Shown here: piece after piece, positions 55,026-64,000 of the stretch
How the letters are laid out: each line of letters opens with the position of its first letter
How positions within the stretch are numbered: position 1 is the first letter of the stretch
DNA from: Dipteronia dyeriana
Taxonomy: Eukaryota; Streptophyta; Magnoliopsida; Sapindales; Sapindaceae
DNA: 64,000 nucleotides
Assembly: GCA_032871835.1 (NCBI GenBank)
Contig: CM065300.1
Coordinates: forward strand, 70,133,192-70,197,191
Reading direction: 5' to 3'
The notes under the pieces: model-generated
Database searches by the model: none
Told to the model about the DNA's origin: nothing
Seen by the model: the letters and a program-made list of their open reading frames with translations, nothing else
Program-made: the position numbers and the translations under genes

Positions 55026-56457
55026 ATGGCAGAAAGTAGAAGCAATTCCGGGGATGTCTAAAAATCTCTGGATAACTTCCATGTTGGCAGTATCTCACGG
55101 GATCTCACTGCAACAACAGAAAACCAACCTACATTCCTGGCGGGGATCCATCAAGTTCCTCTAACCAGTGGAGATCTGACTCAACGTTTCCGGGAAGCGT
55201 TGCAGCAATTGGTGGCAGACGCAGCAAAGGAAGAAGTTGATCTACTGGCTACAGAAGCACCAACTCCTAACCTCCCACTTGCAAGGCTTCGTTATGTGGT
55301 AGTAGGGCCAGAAATAAATACACCAGAAGTTGGAAGGAACCCTATTCCAATCAAACAGGCTGGACGTGAAACACCTGAAGAGGAACAACCACGCCAGAAG
55401 CAGAACCAGGATCAGACAGCCCGAGTTAGACACCGCAAACATGACAGACACCGGGATCGATCGTCTTCTGAAGACAGCGATCAGCACTATCGTAAGAGTC
55501 ATCACAAAATCATACGTGAAACCTGACATCAGAGTGAAGAGCCAGAAAAAGGACTGACAATCATCCCGCGGTTCAACCATTGGGGAAGTCCAGTGGGAGG
55601 CAGAGACGTCGTAATCCAAAGCTTAATTCGAGAAGTCGAGAACAATGGACGACAGATGGATGCATTGGTCAGACGTTATGGGTATAACGATTTATCTGAT
55701 GACGATTCTGACAGTCCATTCACGAGGGAAATCTTATAAACCCCATTCCCGGGAAGGTTTAGGATGCCACACGTAGAGCAGTTTAAGAAAGATACATATC
55801 CAAATGAGCACGTGAGACGCTATAAAAGTGCCATGGCTCAGTATGCCCACAGTGATCCCTTACTATGTCTCAATTTTCCATAAACTCTGGGAGATATGGG
55901 TTCGAGATGGTTCGGGAGATTGCCCCCAGCAAGCATCAGAAGTTTCAGTGAACTGAGCAGGAGCTTCTCAAGGCAATTTCTGAGTAATGTTCACAGGAAA
56001 AAGTCAGTGTCTTACCTTTCTCAAATAAAACAAAGGAAAGATGAGTCCTTAAAGAAATACCTAGGGAGATTTGGCCAAGCGGTATCAGAAATTGGTTGTG
56101 CAAACGATAAAGCAATAATCGCTGCATTCATCAACAACCTGCAGAATTGACAGCTATCTTTTGATTTAAGAAAAGCCCGACTGACCAGATATGCAGACAT
56201 TATGGATATGGCAGGAGGATATGCACTGGCCGAGGAAGAAGAGTTAGCCACGGGAGGATGCTACATGCATGGGGAAAAACCTGAACAGAAGGACACTGAG
56301 TCCAAGGTTCAGAACCAGAAGGGAAAACATAAAGGAAACGATAAAGAAAATAGCAAGGACGGGGGTAATGGGCGTAACGCCGAACAGACCACGGAAAAAT
56401 ACCAATGCAGGTAGGCCAACTACACCCCTCTTCAGAAAAAATAAGAAGAAATCCTAG
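55026..56457 (+). pseudogene. gag of the plus-strand gypsy element (multiple stops)
   Basis: ATG 55026 opens MAESRSNSGDV and hits TAA as codon 12 (55059), where the other copy has CAA. The frame continues REALQQLVADAAKEEVDLLA, then a basic, polar linker with a TGA near 55524 (CGA in the other copy). The retrotransposon gag domain follows (SRWFGRLPPASIRSFSELSR near 55900; NVHRKKSVSYLSQIKQ near 55990), with another stop near 56148. The CCHC-like KYCRFHKETGHETSKWYQL is at 56530-56590, where the third Cys is replaced by Trp. Confidence 0.85.
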
Positions 56458-56873
56458 CCATTCTGGAAACAAAGAATATAGTACAAGAGCCACGCCGTCA
56501 ATCTCAGTTGGCTCGGGGAGACACAACCAAATACTGCAGGTTCCACAAGGAAACCGGTCATGAGACCTCCAAGTGGTACCAGCTCAGAGATTACATAGAA
56601 ACCCTCATTTGGGAAGGACATCTACAGGATGTGATCTTGAAAAGGGATAAAAAATCAGAAGCAAAGAAAGAGATCAGGATCGATCTCTGGTCGAAATCAA
56701 AGGGCCAGTCAAGAGGCCAAACAAGTAATACATACGATCTTTGGAGGACCATCCACTAGAAGAAGTAACCGAGAACGAACTCAGAAAATCAGAGAAACAG
56801 TAGAAGCAAGAAATAACTTTGATGTAAACTCGATTGAGCCAGACCTGAAGAGGGTAAAGGAATGATGGGACCT

Positions 56874-57594
56874 AATAACATTCACAGAAGCAGACTCACA
56901 TGGCATCGATGTTCGACCAAATGACGCCTTGGTCATAAGTGCCCGGATTGGTCACCGGAAAGTCAGGAGAATCCTGATAGATAATGGAAGCTCATCAGAT
57001 ATTCTCAATGTAGCTGTCTACGATCAACTCAGGTTAGACCGAAAGGACCTACAACCCTTCCATACCCCACTCAGAGGATTCGGGGGAGTTGAGGTCAGGT
57101 CACTCGGGACGGTAAAGCTACCTGTGAAGATCAGAGTAGCACCTTGCCAGAGAACTGTATTGCTTGACATCGTGGTGGTAGACTTGAAGAATTGGCCATA
57201 TAATGCACTATTAGGACGATCATTCCTGAATAAAACTAAGGTTGTAACAACCACTTATGCCTTAATGATGAAATTCCCGACCGAACAGGGGGTCGGGATA
57301 GTTAAGGGATCCCAAGAGATAGCCCAAAGAGCTAACCTGTCAATATACAAGGACAAGAATGAACAGGTTTGCACTATAACACAGCCGAGTCAAAATGAAA
57401 AGCCACTATCATTCGAATTCGATCCAAGAGAAGAGTCGAACGAATCCAAAACTGAACCAGTTGAAGAAATCACCTTGAAAGAAGATGAACCAGACAAAAA
57501 GGTCAAGATTAGGGCTAACCTGGAAGGAAGAGTCAAACAAAGCCTCATTGATCTACTTAAAGAATACAGGGATGTGTTTGCTTGGAGTCATTAA
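56874..57594 (+). pseudogene. gypsy aspartic protease and linker
   Basis: RRILIDNGSSSDILNVAVYD near 56965-57020 is the protease active-site region; the rest reads to RSFLNKTKVVTTTYALMMKF and an acidic linker. The frame ends at TAA 57592-57594 in ...AWSH*DMVG, where the sister copy has a GAA. Upstream a TGA near 56863 (VKE*WDL) also separates it from gag. Confidence 0.8.
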
Positions 57595-58330
57595 GACATG
57601 GTCGGGATAGATGTCCAAATAATATCTCACTATCTCACAGTCTCACAGTAGACCCGAATGCAAAACCGGTGATACAAAAGAGAAGATCATTCAATCTTGA
57701 AATAAGGCAGGCGATCAAACAGGAAGTAGAGAAGCTACTCGCTGGAGGATCGATTAGAGAGGTCAATTACCCTCAATCGATGGCTAATGTAGTCCTCGTC
57801 CAAAGAAGAATGGACAGTGGAGGATGTGCGTAGATTTGACAGATCTAAACAAGGCATGCCCGAAAGATAGTTTTCCACTTTCGAGGATAGATCAGTTGGT
57901 AGACGCTACATCAGGCCATGAGCTACTCAGTTTCATGGATGCTTACTCAAGGTATAACCAGATCAAGATGAACAAGGCTGACGAAGAAAAAACAACATTC
58001 ACAACTGATCAAGGTTTATACTGCTATAATGTGATGCCCTTCGGATTGAAAAACTTAAGAGCAACTTATCAAAGGTTGGTCAACAAAAAAATTTCACGGT
58101 AAAAATGAAGGAACATGGAAGTATACATTAATGACATGCTGACCAAGAGCATCATAGCAGACAAACATACTTCAGATCTGCGGGAAACATTTGATGTCTT
58201 GAGGAGATACCAAATGAAGCTAAATCCGAACAAGTGTTTATTCGGGGTTCCTTCAGGAAGATTCATGGGTTTTCAAGTCTATCAAAGAGGAATCGAAGTC
58301 AACCCTGAGAAGATCTAGGCCCTGCAGAAA
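57595..58330 (+). pseudogene. gypsy reverse transcriptase with altered catalytic box
   Basis: KRRSFNLEIRQAIKQEVEKL, then CVDLTDLNKACPKDSFPLSR, FMDAYSRYNQIKMNKADEE and MPFGLKNLRATYQRLVNK define the RT. The catalytic box reads VYINDML (AAT at 58130-58132), so the first of the two metal-binding aspartates is Asn, unlike VYIDDML in the minus-strand copy. A 57630-57655 slippage duplication (TCTCACTATCTCACAGTCTCAC) and a stop near 58100 shift the frame, and a TAG at 58316-58318 closes it. Confidence 0.85.
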
Positions 58331-58960
58331 ATGACTTCACCGAGGACACTCAAAGAAGTACAGCGCCTAACAGGATGTTTGGCTTCCTTAGGAAGATTCA
58401 TCTCAAAAGCCACTGACAGATGTGCACCCCTTTTCAAAGTAATTAGAAAAGGGAAAGGACTTGAATGGAATGAAGAGTGCGAGCACGCATTCTTAAAAAT
58501 TAAAGAATACTTAGGACAGACTCCCATCCTTTCAAAACCTCAGATGGGGGAGACACTCCAACTGTACTTGTCAATTACAGAACTGGCAGCAAGCTTAGTT
58601 CTAGTCAGAACAGAAGATGGAATATAAAAGCCAGTGTACTACACCAGCAAGGCACTTCTACCAACTGAGACCAGATATTCACAGGTAGAAAAGATGGCTC
58701 TGGTACTAGTTTCAGCAGCAAGAAAGCTAAGGCCATACTTTCAGGCTCATACAATCCAGGTTCTCACCGATTACCCATTGAAGCAGATTTTACAGAAGCC
58801 TGAGATTTCAGGGAGATTAACCAAATGGGCAATCGAGCTAAGTGAATTCGATATCCACTGCATCCCCAAGACATCTCTCAAAGGGCAAGCAGTGGCAGAT
58901 TTCATAGCAGAATTCACAGAACCGAACCTGGAAGCAAAAAAGATGTTGGGTAAAAGCTTC
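58331..58960 (+). pseudogene. gypsy RNase H (Ty3 type)
   Basis: From LKEVQRLTGCLASLGRFISK (RT connection) to KPVYYTSKALLPTETRYSQV, KMALVLVSAARKLRPYFQAH and ALNL-like IELSEFDIHCIP. One TAA near 58625 (EDGI*KPVYY) interrupts, where a Gln codon is expected. It would degrade the RNA strand after copying. Confidence 0.8.
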
Positions 58961-59338
58961 ATATGGAAATTGTATGTTGATGGCTCTTCAAACACTCATG
59001 GCAGCGGGGCAGGGATTGTAGTATGCACTCCAGAAGGAGACGATGTCGAGTGTGCCATGAGGTTCGACTTCAAAGCAACCAATAATCAAGCCGAGTATGA
59101 GGCGCTACTAGCTGGACTCAGAGTCTGCATAGCTCTCGGGGCAGATGAGGTTGAGATATTCAGTGATTCACAGGTAGTTGTCAACCAAGTTCTAGACGAG
59201 TACCAAGCCAAGGATGAAGGCATGATAATCTACCGTGACATTACGAAACAGCTCCTCTAGAAATTTAAAGAATATAAGATTACCCAGATCCCCAGGGAGG
59301 AGAATGAAAAGGCAGACGCATTGTCCAAGCTAGCGTCA
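58961..59338 (+). pseudogene. Second, archaeal-type RNase H (Tat-lineage hallmark)
   Basis: WKLYVDGSSNTHGSGAGIVV starts a complete RNase H fold: YVDGSS gives the first Asp, NNQAEYEALLAGL the Glu, IFSDSQVVVNQV the next Asp, and EENEKADALSKLAS the last. A second RNase H of this kind next to the ordinary one marks the Tat branch. A TAG at 59258-59260 (KQLL*KFKEYK) lies before the last motif. Confidence 0.85.
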
Positions 59339-60466
59339 GCAACAACCATAATCAGGCCAAAGACTATTCTGGTTGCACATCTCTTTAAACCAAGCACTGC
59401 TGAACCAAGAAACTTAGAAATTTCAGAAATCCGAACACCGCCAGATGGTTGGATGACTCAGCTAAAAAGGTTCCTAGATGAAGGCGTGCTCAAGGAAGAT
59501 CCCTTACAAGCAAAACGCATCAGGTATAGATCAACCAGATACATGTTGGTTGGAAGAGAACTATACAGAATGGGGTATTCCCGAACACTACAAAGATGTG
59601 TATCAGAGGAAGATGCATATCAGAAATTACAGGAAATCCATGGAGGATTTTGCGGAAACCACACTAGGGGTAAAAGTTTGGCACACAAGGTACTCAGGCA
59701 AGACTATTATTGGACTACTCTATTCTCAGATGCACATCAGTGTTCAGAAAATTGCAATACTTGCCAAAGAATTGCTAATAACATCCGACAGCCCCCTGAG
59801 CAGCTCAGAAACCTCACGTCCCCATGGCCATTTGCCATGTGGGGCTTGGATCTAATCGGCCCAATGCCAGTCGGGATAGGGGGTGAAGCGAAGTATGCAA
59901 TAGTAGCCGTTGACTATTTCACGAAGTGGGTAGAAGCTGAAGCATTAGTGCACATCACTGAAGCAAACACCACAAATTTCATGAAAAAGAATATACTTTA
60001 TATGTTTGGAGTCCCAAACACTATAATTACAGACAACGGTACCCAGTTCGACAACCTGAGATTCAGACAGCTGTGCAAAGAGTATCAGATTACCAATTAC
60101 TATGTCACACCTGCCTACCCTCAAACAAATGGGCAGGTGGAAGCAGTGAACAAAATCATCAAGCACACAATCAAAGCAAAGCTAGATGCCAAGAAAGAAA
60201 GCTGGGTTGAAAAGCTTCCCGAAGTGTTATGGGTGTATCGTACAACAGCGAGAACTTCAACAGGAGAAACTCCATTCACTTTAGCGTTTGTAACAGAAGC
60301 TGTTATTCCTATAGAAACGTCATACACGTCACCCCGGGTCAGGCTATACGATGAAGATCAGAACGTTGATATGCTATTACAAAGTCTAGATGAGCTAGAA
60401 GAGAAAAAGGGAGAAATCCCGAATACGAAATATGGCATATCAACAAAGAGTTGCTCGCCACTATAA
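59339..60466 (+). CDS. gypsy integrase (open frame)
   Basis: The longest intact part of the element. The zinc-binding region IHGGFCGNHTRG ... CNTCQR gives HHCC. The catalytic core has GLDLIGPMPVG (Asp), IITDNGTQF (Asp) and TNGQVEAVNKIIK (Glu), all three residues present, followed by VLWVYRTTARTSTGETPFTL. It joins the element's cDNA to host DNA. It would only be made as part of a polyprotein, which upstream stops prevent. The frame ends near 60466 and the C-terminal part continues in another frame. Confidence 0.88.
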   Translation, partial: ATTIIRPKTILVAHLFKPSTAEPRNLEISEIRTPPDGWMTQLKRFLDEGVLKEDPLQAKRIRYRSTRYMLVGRELYRMGYSRTLQRCVSEEDAYQKLQEIHGGFCGNHTRGKSLAHKVLRQDYYWTTLFSDAHQCSENCNTCQRIANNIRQPPEQLRNLTSPWPFAMWGLDLIGPMPVGIGGEAKYAIVAVDYFTKWVEAEALVHITEANTTNFMKKNILYMFGVPNTIITDNGTQFDNLRFRQLCKEYQITNYYVTPAYPQTNGQVEAVNKIIKHTIKAKLDAKKESWVEKLPEVLWVYRTTARTSTGETPFTLAFVTEAVIPIETSYTSPRVRLYDEDQNVDMLLQSLDELEEKKGEIPNTKYGISTKSCSPL

Positions 60467-60665
60467 CTCTCACATTCGGGTCAGAAAATTCCAGCTAAGA
60501 GACTTGGTACTTAGGAAGGTGTCATTGAACACAAAAAATAAAGTTACAGGTTCCCTGGCTGCCAAATGGGAAGGCTCGTACAAAGTCGAAGGAATAGTTG
60601 GTCATGGAGCATACTGGATTGCAAGACCCAATGGAGGGGTTTTACCCCTACCATGCAATGCATAA
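60432..60665 (+). pseudogene. Integrase C-terminal (GPY/F-like) region, frameshifted
   Basis: Reads RVARHYNSHIRVRKFQLRDL, VLRKVSLNTKNKVTGSLAAK, WEGSYKVEGIVGHGAYW: the usual DNA-binding end of gypsy integrase (LAAKWEGPY-type motif), in a frame different from the core. A one- or two-base change near 60430-60466 separates the two. Confidence 0.75.
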
Positions 60666-60990
60666 TATCTGAAAATTTTCTATCCTTAAATTATTTGTTC
60701 TTTTCTCTAGCAAGGTCAAATGACCTTCGCAAAAAGGCACACCCGATGCACCAGCTCGGGACGCTATCGGGAAAAATTCCAGTGAAATGCATAGCTGTGT
60801 TAAGCAATTCAAAAAACTTAACGATTCAGCAAACCCTTGCACATAAAAACTGGGGAGACATCCTTGATAATGTGTAAGGACTCGAGCATATGATTATGGT
60901 GAGCCATGATGTAATGTTCGGGTAACAACCGTGTATGAAACACAAGTATAAACTTGTCTGTTTTAAGATGACACGGTTACTAATACAAAG

Positions 60991-61345
60991 AGCCAGTTTA
61001 ATAAGATACTTGGCATTATTCGGGTAGCAACCAGTTTAATAAGATACTCGGTGAAGTTACCAGAACATCAGAGTTAGCCAGTTTAATAAGATACTTGGCA
61101 TGAAGATTACAAATAGCCAGTTTAATAAGATACTTGGCATTATTCGGGTGGCAACCGGTTTAATAAGATACTCGGTGAAGTTACCCAAACATCAGAGTTA
61201 GCCAGTTTAATAAGATACTTGACATGAAGATTATAAAAGCCAGTTTAATTAGATACTTGGCGATCAAAGCTATTCGAAAAACAACCGATTTAATAAGATA
61301 CTCGGTGAAGTTACCCGAAAATTAAAGTTGGATAACATACTCGGT
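60991..61345. repeat. Higher-order tandem repeat in the gypsy 3' region (unit 124 bp, subunits ~41 bp)
   Basis: Monomers of 39-43 bp share GTTTAATAAGATACTTGG or GTTTAATAAGATACTCGG. Three monomer types alternate (tails ATTATTCGGG..., TGAAGTTACC..., ATGAAGATTAC...) to form a unit that starts AGCCAGTTTAATAAG at 60991, 61115 and 61238, about 2.8 copies. The array sits right after pol, where Tat elements are known to carry variable tandem repeats that can grow into satellites. Confidence 0.88.
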
Positions 61346-62341
61346 AACAGTAAAGAAATTTCACGAGCAATAGAATCAAAATACCAGATTCAGAAAAGCT
61401 ACTCGGAATTTTATTAATCTTTCAAAAGAATTATTACTGTATTCTTTACAACGAATTAAAAAATCTACAAAAATCCTATATACAAAAATCCGGATTGTGA
61501 GGATTTGGACCCCTTGCCAATACTCAGGTCTGGCACCATTTCGTATTCACGGAGCAGACTTTCGTTAGAAGGCCAAGCAATTATGTCGACTGAGTCATCC
61601 ATCCATTGGCTGTAATCCTCTCCTAGAATCGGCCCGACATCAGGCTCCACACGCTTCATGACCAACTCTTGACTGGTATAGAAGGTCGACAGCGAGTGTT
61701 CTGATAGAATCTAAATGCATAGGATGAGGCTCTTTACCTCGGCTATGGCAGTAAGCTCTTTATTCCTTCATCTGAGTTTGAAGAGACTCCAATGACCGAT
61801 CCACATGATGTTTGATTGACAGCTCCCAATTGGTTTGGGCCTTCTCAGTTGCCCGATTCTTGACTTTAAAGAATTCGCCAGCTAAAACCAACCCTCGTTG
61901 AAACTCCAAAAGGAGAAGAGCATCTTAGGCAAGGGATCTTTTGAAACGATCCACCCTTTGTACTTCAAATTCCAGCCTGGCCTATCGGGATAAGGATTCG
62001 ACTGTCAACGCTTGGCACTCTAGATCTTCAATTTTCCACTCATACGCCGACTTAGACTGCTCTGCTTCCTGCTCGGCCTTAAGCATTGATTCCTGGGTAG
62101 AAGACAATAAATTCGGAAGTAATGTTGCTTTCTTTTCTGCCGAAGAAGCTCTTTCCTAGGCCTCCATCTGCTTTGCCAAACAGTGGTCGGTAAAAAATTA
62201 TGCAGAACCAACCTCCTGTTGATAAGCCGTTTCGACCCGAGCACGCTGATCCTCACTTTCCTTTAGCTGAGCTTCCAGACGCCTTATTCGATCGACTTGT
62301 TATTGCTGCGTCTGAACTAGCCTAGCGAATTCAGCCACCAT

Positions 62342-62409
62342 CTACCAAAAAGGTTTAATTAAAAATCTAAAAATCGGGCAAACAAGCAAAACAATAAAGG
62401 GTAACTTAC
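62342..62409 (-). other. Candidate 68-bp intron in the antisense gene
   Basis: Minus strand: CATCTTAT then GTAAGTTACCC..., T-rich middle, ...CCTTTTTGGTAG then ATGGTGGCTGAATTCG. The donor matches the full plant consensus. It joins the block near 62420 to the Gln-rich block. Splicing inferred. Confidence 0.45.
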
Positions 62410-63168
62410 ATAAGATGCAATGTTGAAGAAATTCTGAAGACGGTCAGTCAGAGAGCCATCTTTTTAAACATCTCCAACGGTCGTCTCCGATAAAAGCCCG
62501 ACCAGATGACATCTTCCGCAGCATATCCTGGGGAGAAGGATATGAAGGAACCCCCAAGGATTCAGCCCCTAGATTTCTAACCTCGGGGTAGCCAAACCCT
62601 TGTTCGATTCTGAAGCAGCCGTATTCGTTGACGCTCCAGCATCAACGCTCGGGGGAATCTCATCCACAGTATATTCATCGTTGGAATCAATGAATGAGAC
62701 CACCCGAGGGACCTTAAGTGGGCGAGTCAGGGAGCTGACTACTTTTTGCTTCTCACACCGAGAACGGTGTAAGCTCAGATCAGCCGCGAGATCCTCCTGA
62801 GTATCATCCTGGAAGGCTTCAAAAAATTTGGGACCTAGAGGCACCTGTCCCGCAGAGGTATTACCTCCATCACTAACGTCAGTCAGCTCTGCATGCTCCT
62901 CACCGAGACCTTCACTTTGCCCTTATCGATCTTCAGGCAGCTGAGTATCGGTCGGGCCACTTGGACCACTAGTTTCCCCCCACTGTTGGTTGAAAAACGT
63001 CCTCAAGGACATCTTCGGGAAATTGTTCTTCAACTGCATCAAACTCCTCGTCGGACTCAGGTAGGGCGATGCCTTCATTGCCTTGACAAGAAGCCTCTTT
63101 CCAACTCGCCTGAATAATTGATTTCACTTGGCGAGCCTGAAGATTGCAGACGACGTCCATATCAAACA

Positions 63169-63249
63169 CTTAAAGAGGAAAAATGAGCCGCGTCAGAATA
63201 CAAAACAAAAAATATATAATGAAATGAAAAGGTTGCAAAAATCGCTTAC
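63169..63249 (-). other. Candidate 81-bp intron in the antisense gene
   Basis: Minus strand: CGAT then GTAAGCGATTTTTG..., AT-rich middle, ...TTTTTCCTCTTTAAG then TGTTTGATATGG. Removing it joins KISGQRRR to FDMDVV in one frame. The length and borders suit a plant intron; splicing is inferred. Confidence 0.5.
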
Positions 63250-64000
63250 ATCGCCTACGTTGGCCCGAAATCTTTTCAAAGAAGCCGAACTCAATCATCT
63301 TCGACTCAACGAAGAGATAAGTCTTGCTCATCTTCTCCAATGTGCGAACCGCTGCCCGAGCAATTCTGGTCAGCTCCGCATCACTGTACTCGATTTTCTT
63401 CTTGTTTAAATCTCGGGGGAACAGATGAAACAGGGGACCTTCAACACCGTCCAAGTATCCCCAGCTGAAACTGTGACTTCTAGCCCTAGACTCCCTCCGA
63501 CGAAAAACCAACTGTTCTTTCAGAACTTGTTGGACGTAGGAAACCCCCATATAAAACTCCTCTTTTTAAGATCATCAGAGATATCAGCTTCCCGGCTCAC
63601 TTTTATCCCCTTAGGGACCCAGCAATCTGGCGAATTAGACATTAGGAAGTAAGTCCTCGACTTGCCCTATTGCCTCAGCGTAAAGAAGTGTCTGATTTCA
63701 TTCGGGGATGGCGGCGATAAGTTCATCCGGTTAAACATGTGCCACAGGCACATCAAAATTTTGTAGTTATTCGGGGCCAGTTGAACCGGAGCAATCCCTA
63801 CTTCAGCCAAAAACCAGGCAATGAATGGCTGGAAGGGAAGAGTGACGCCGCAACAGAGCATGGATCCATAGATCGCCACCATACCCGGGGGAGGATTCCA
63901 TACAGCTCTATCACCCACTGGAATCAGAGTGACTGGATTAGGAAAATCGAATCGGGAGCGATAATTCATTATCTCATCTGACCTGACCACATTCGGCTCG

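Larger units (their letters stand above)
54098..64000 (+). mobile_element. Ty3/gypsy retrotransposon, Tat/Retand type, plus strand, 3' end beyond window
   Basis: Order: 5' LTR (54098-54978), primer region, gag (55026), protease (56929), RT (57600-58330), RNase H (58480-58900), archaeal-type RNase H (58965-59330), integrase (59340-60660), a tandem-repeat array (60991-61345) and an antisense ORF region (61465-63990). A second RNase H, 3' tandem repeats and an antisense ORF between pol and the 3' LTR are known features of Tat-lineage elements such as Retand and Grande. There are at least seven in-frame stops or shifts in gag-pol; integrase alone is fully open. No 3' LTR is visible. Same family as the elements at 1-5145 and 10443-11324. 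Confidence 0.92.
61465..64000 (-). pseudogene. Antisense gene of the gypsy element (Transposase_28-type, possibly spliced)
   Basis: On the minus strand, opposite to gag-pol. From the right: VRSDEIMNYRSRFDFPNPVT, PPPGMVAIYGSMLCCGVTLP, FQPFIAWFLAEVGIAPVQL, LMCLWHMFNRMNLSPP (63990-63667), which is the N-terminal domain annotated in plants as putative gypsy-type transposon (Pfam Transposase_28). After one stop it continues NSPDCWVPKGIKVS to SWGYLDGVEGPLFHLFPRDL (63550-63250). It then goes on at 63168 (FDMDVVCNLQARQVKSIIQA), an acidic part (62844-62569) and a Gln/Glu-rich coiled-coil-like part (62340-61900). Two short stretches with splice-type borders separate the blocks. Function unknown; antisense ORFs in this place are known in Retand and Grande elements. 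Stops show the copy is decayed. The 5' end may lie beyond 64000. Confidence 0.7.

Noticed and set aside
60976..61345. Possible CRISPR-like array because of regularly spaced repeats
   Set aside because: The spacing units are themselves repeated and the context is a plant gypsy 3' region; it is a higher-order tandem repeat.

Overview
This is a window of nuclear genomic DNA from a eudicot plant. Evidence: genes with many short exons and AT-rich introns, close protein matches to Arabidopsis families, and a dense population of plant-type transposable elements (Ty3/gypsy of the Tat/Retand type, Ty1/copia, a TRIM, LINEs, SINEs and Tourist-like MITEs). I cannot name the species. No bacterial, organellar or rRNA/tRNA gene was seen.

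Layout. 1-5145 is the 5' half of a minus-strand Tat-type gypsy element that inserted into a copia element (5146-8429). Next come diverged direct repeats, a Tourist-like MITE (9647-10129) and a solo LTR (10443-11324) of the same gypsy family. 13191-25003 holds two tandem, same-strand paralogues of the OCT7/NiaP transporter family (486 and 487 residues), each with five coding exons and the same intron phases; the second has a GC-AG first intron. Two SINEs and a foldback element lie between them.

26637-48538 is one minus-strand gene with 25 coding exons that I could join in frame into a 944-residue secretory-pathway membrane protein, matching Arabidopsis At5g58100 in content and length. Its introns hold a 2.2 kb LTR retroelement carrying a piece of a PTB-type RNA-binding protein, two LINE tails, a TRIM nested in a Tourist-like element, a long-TIR MITE, an unusual poly-G run and a decayed copy of its own exon 23.

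48539-54097 is AT-rich intergenic DNA with an eS30 ribosomal-protein retropseudogene. 54098-64000 is a plus-strand Tat/Retand-type gypsy element: 5' LTR, gag, protease, RT, RNase H, archaeal-type RNase H, integrase, a 124-bp higher-order tandem repeat, then an antisense ORF region with possible short introns. Its 3' LTR lies beyond the window.

The host genes are transport and secretory-membrane functions with no visible pathway link; the two transporters are related by tandem duplication. I did not find a convincing wholly new system. The most unusual items are the RRM-carrying non-autonomous LTR element, the antisense gene and satellite-like array of the gypsy element, and the exon duplication. 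Exon boundaries were set by eye from splice consensus, reading phase and paralogue or family comparison; no search or alignment program was run.
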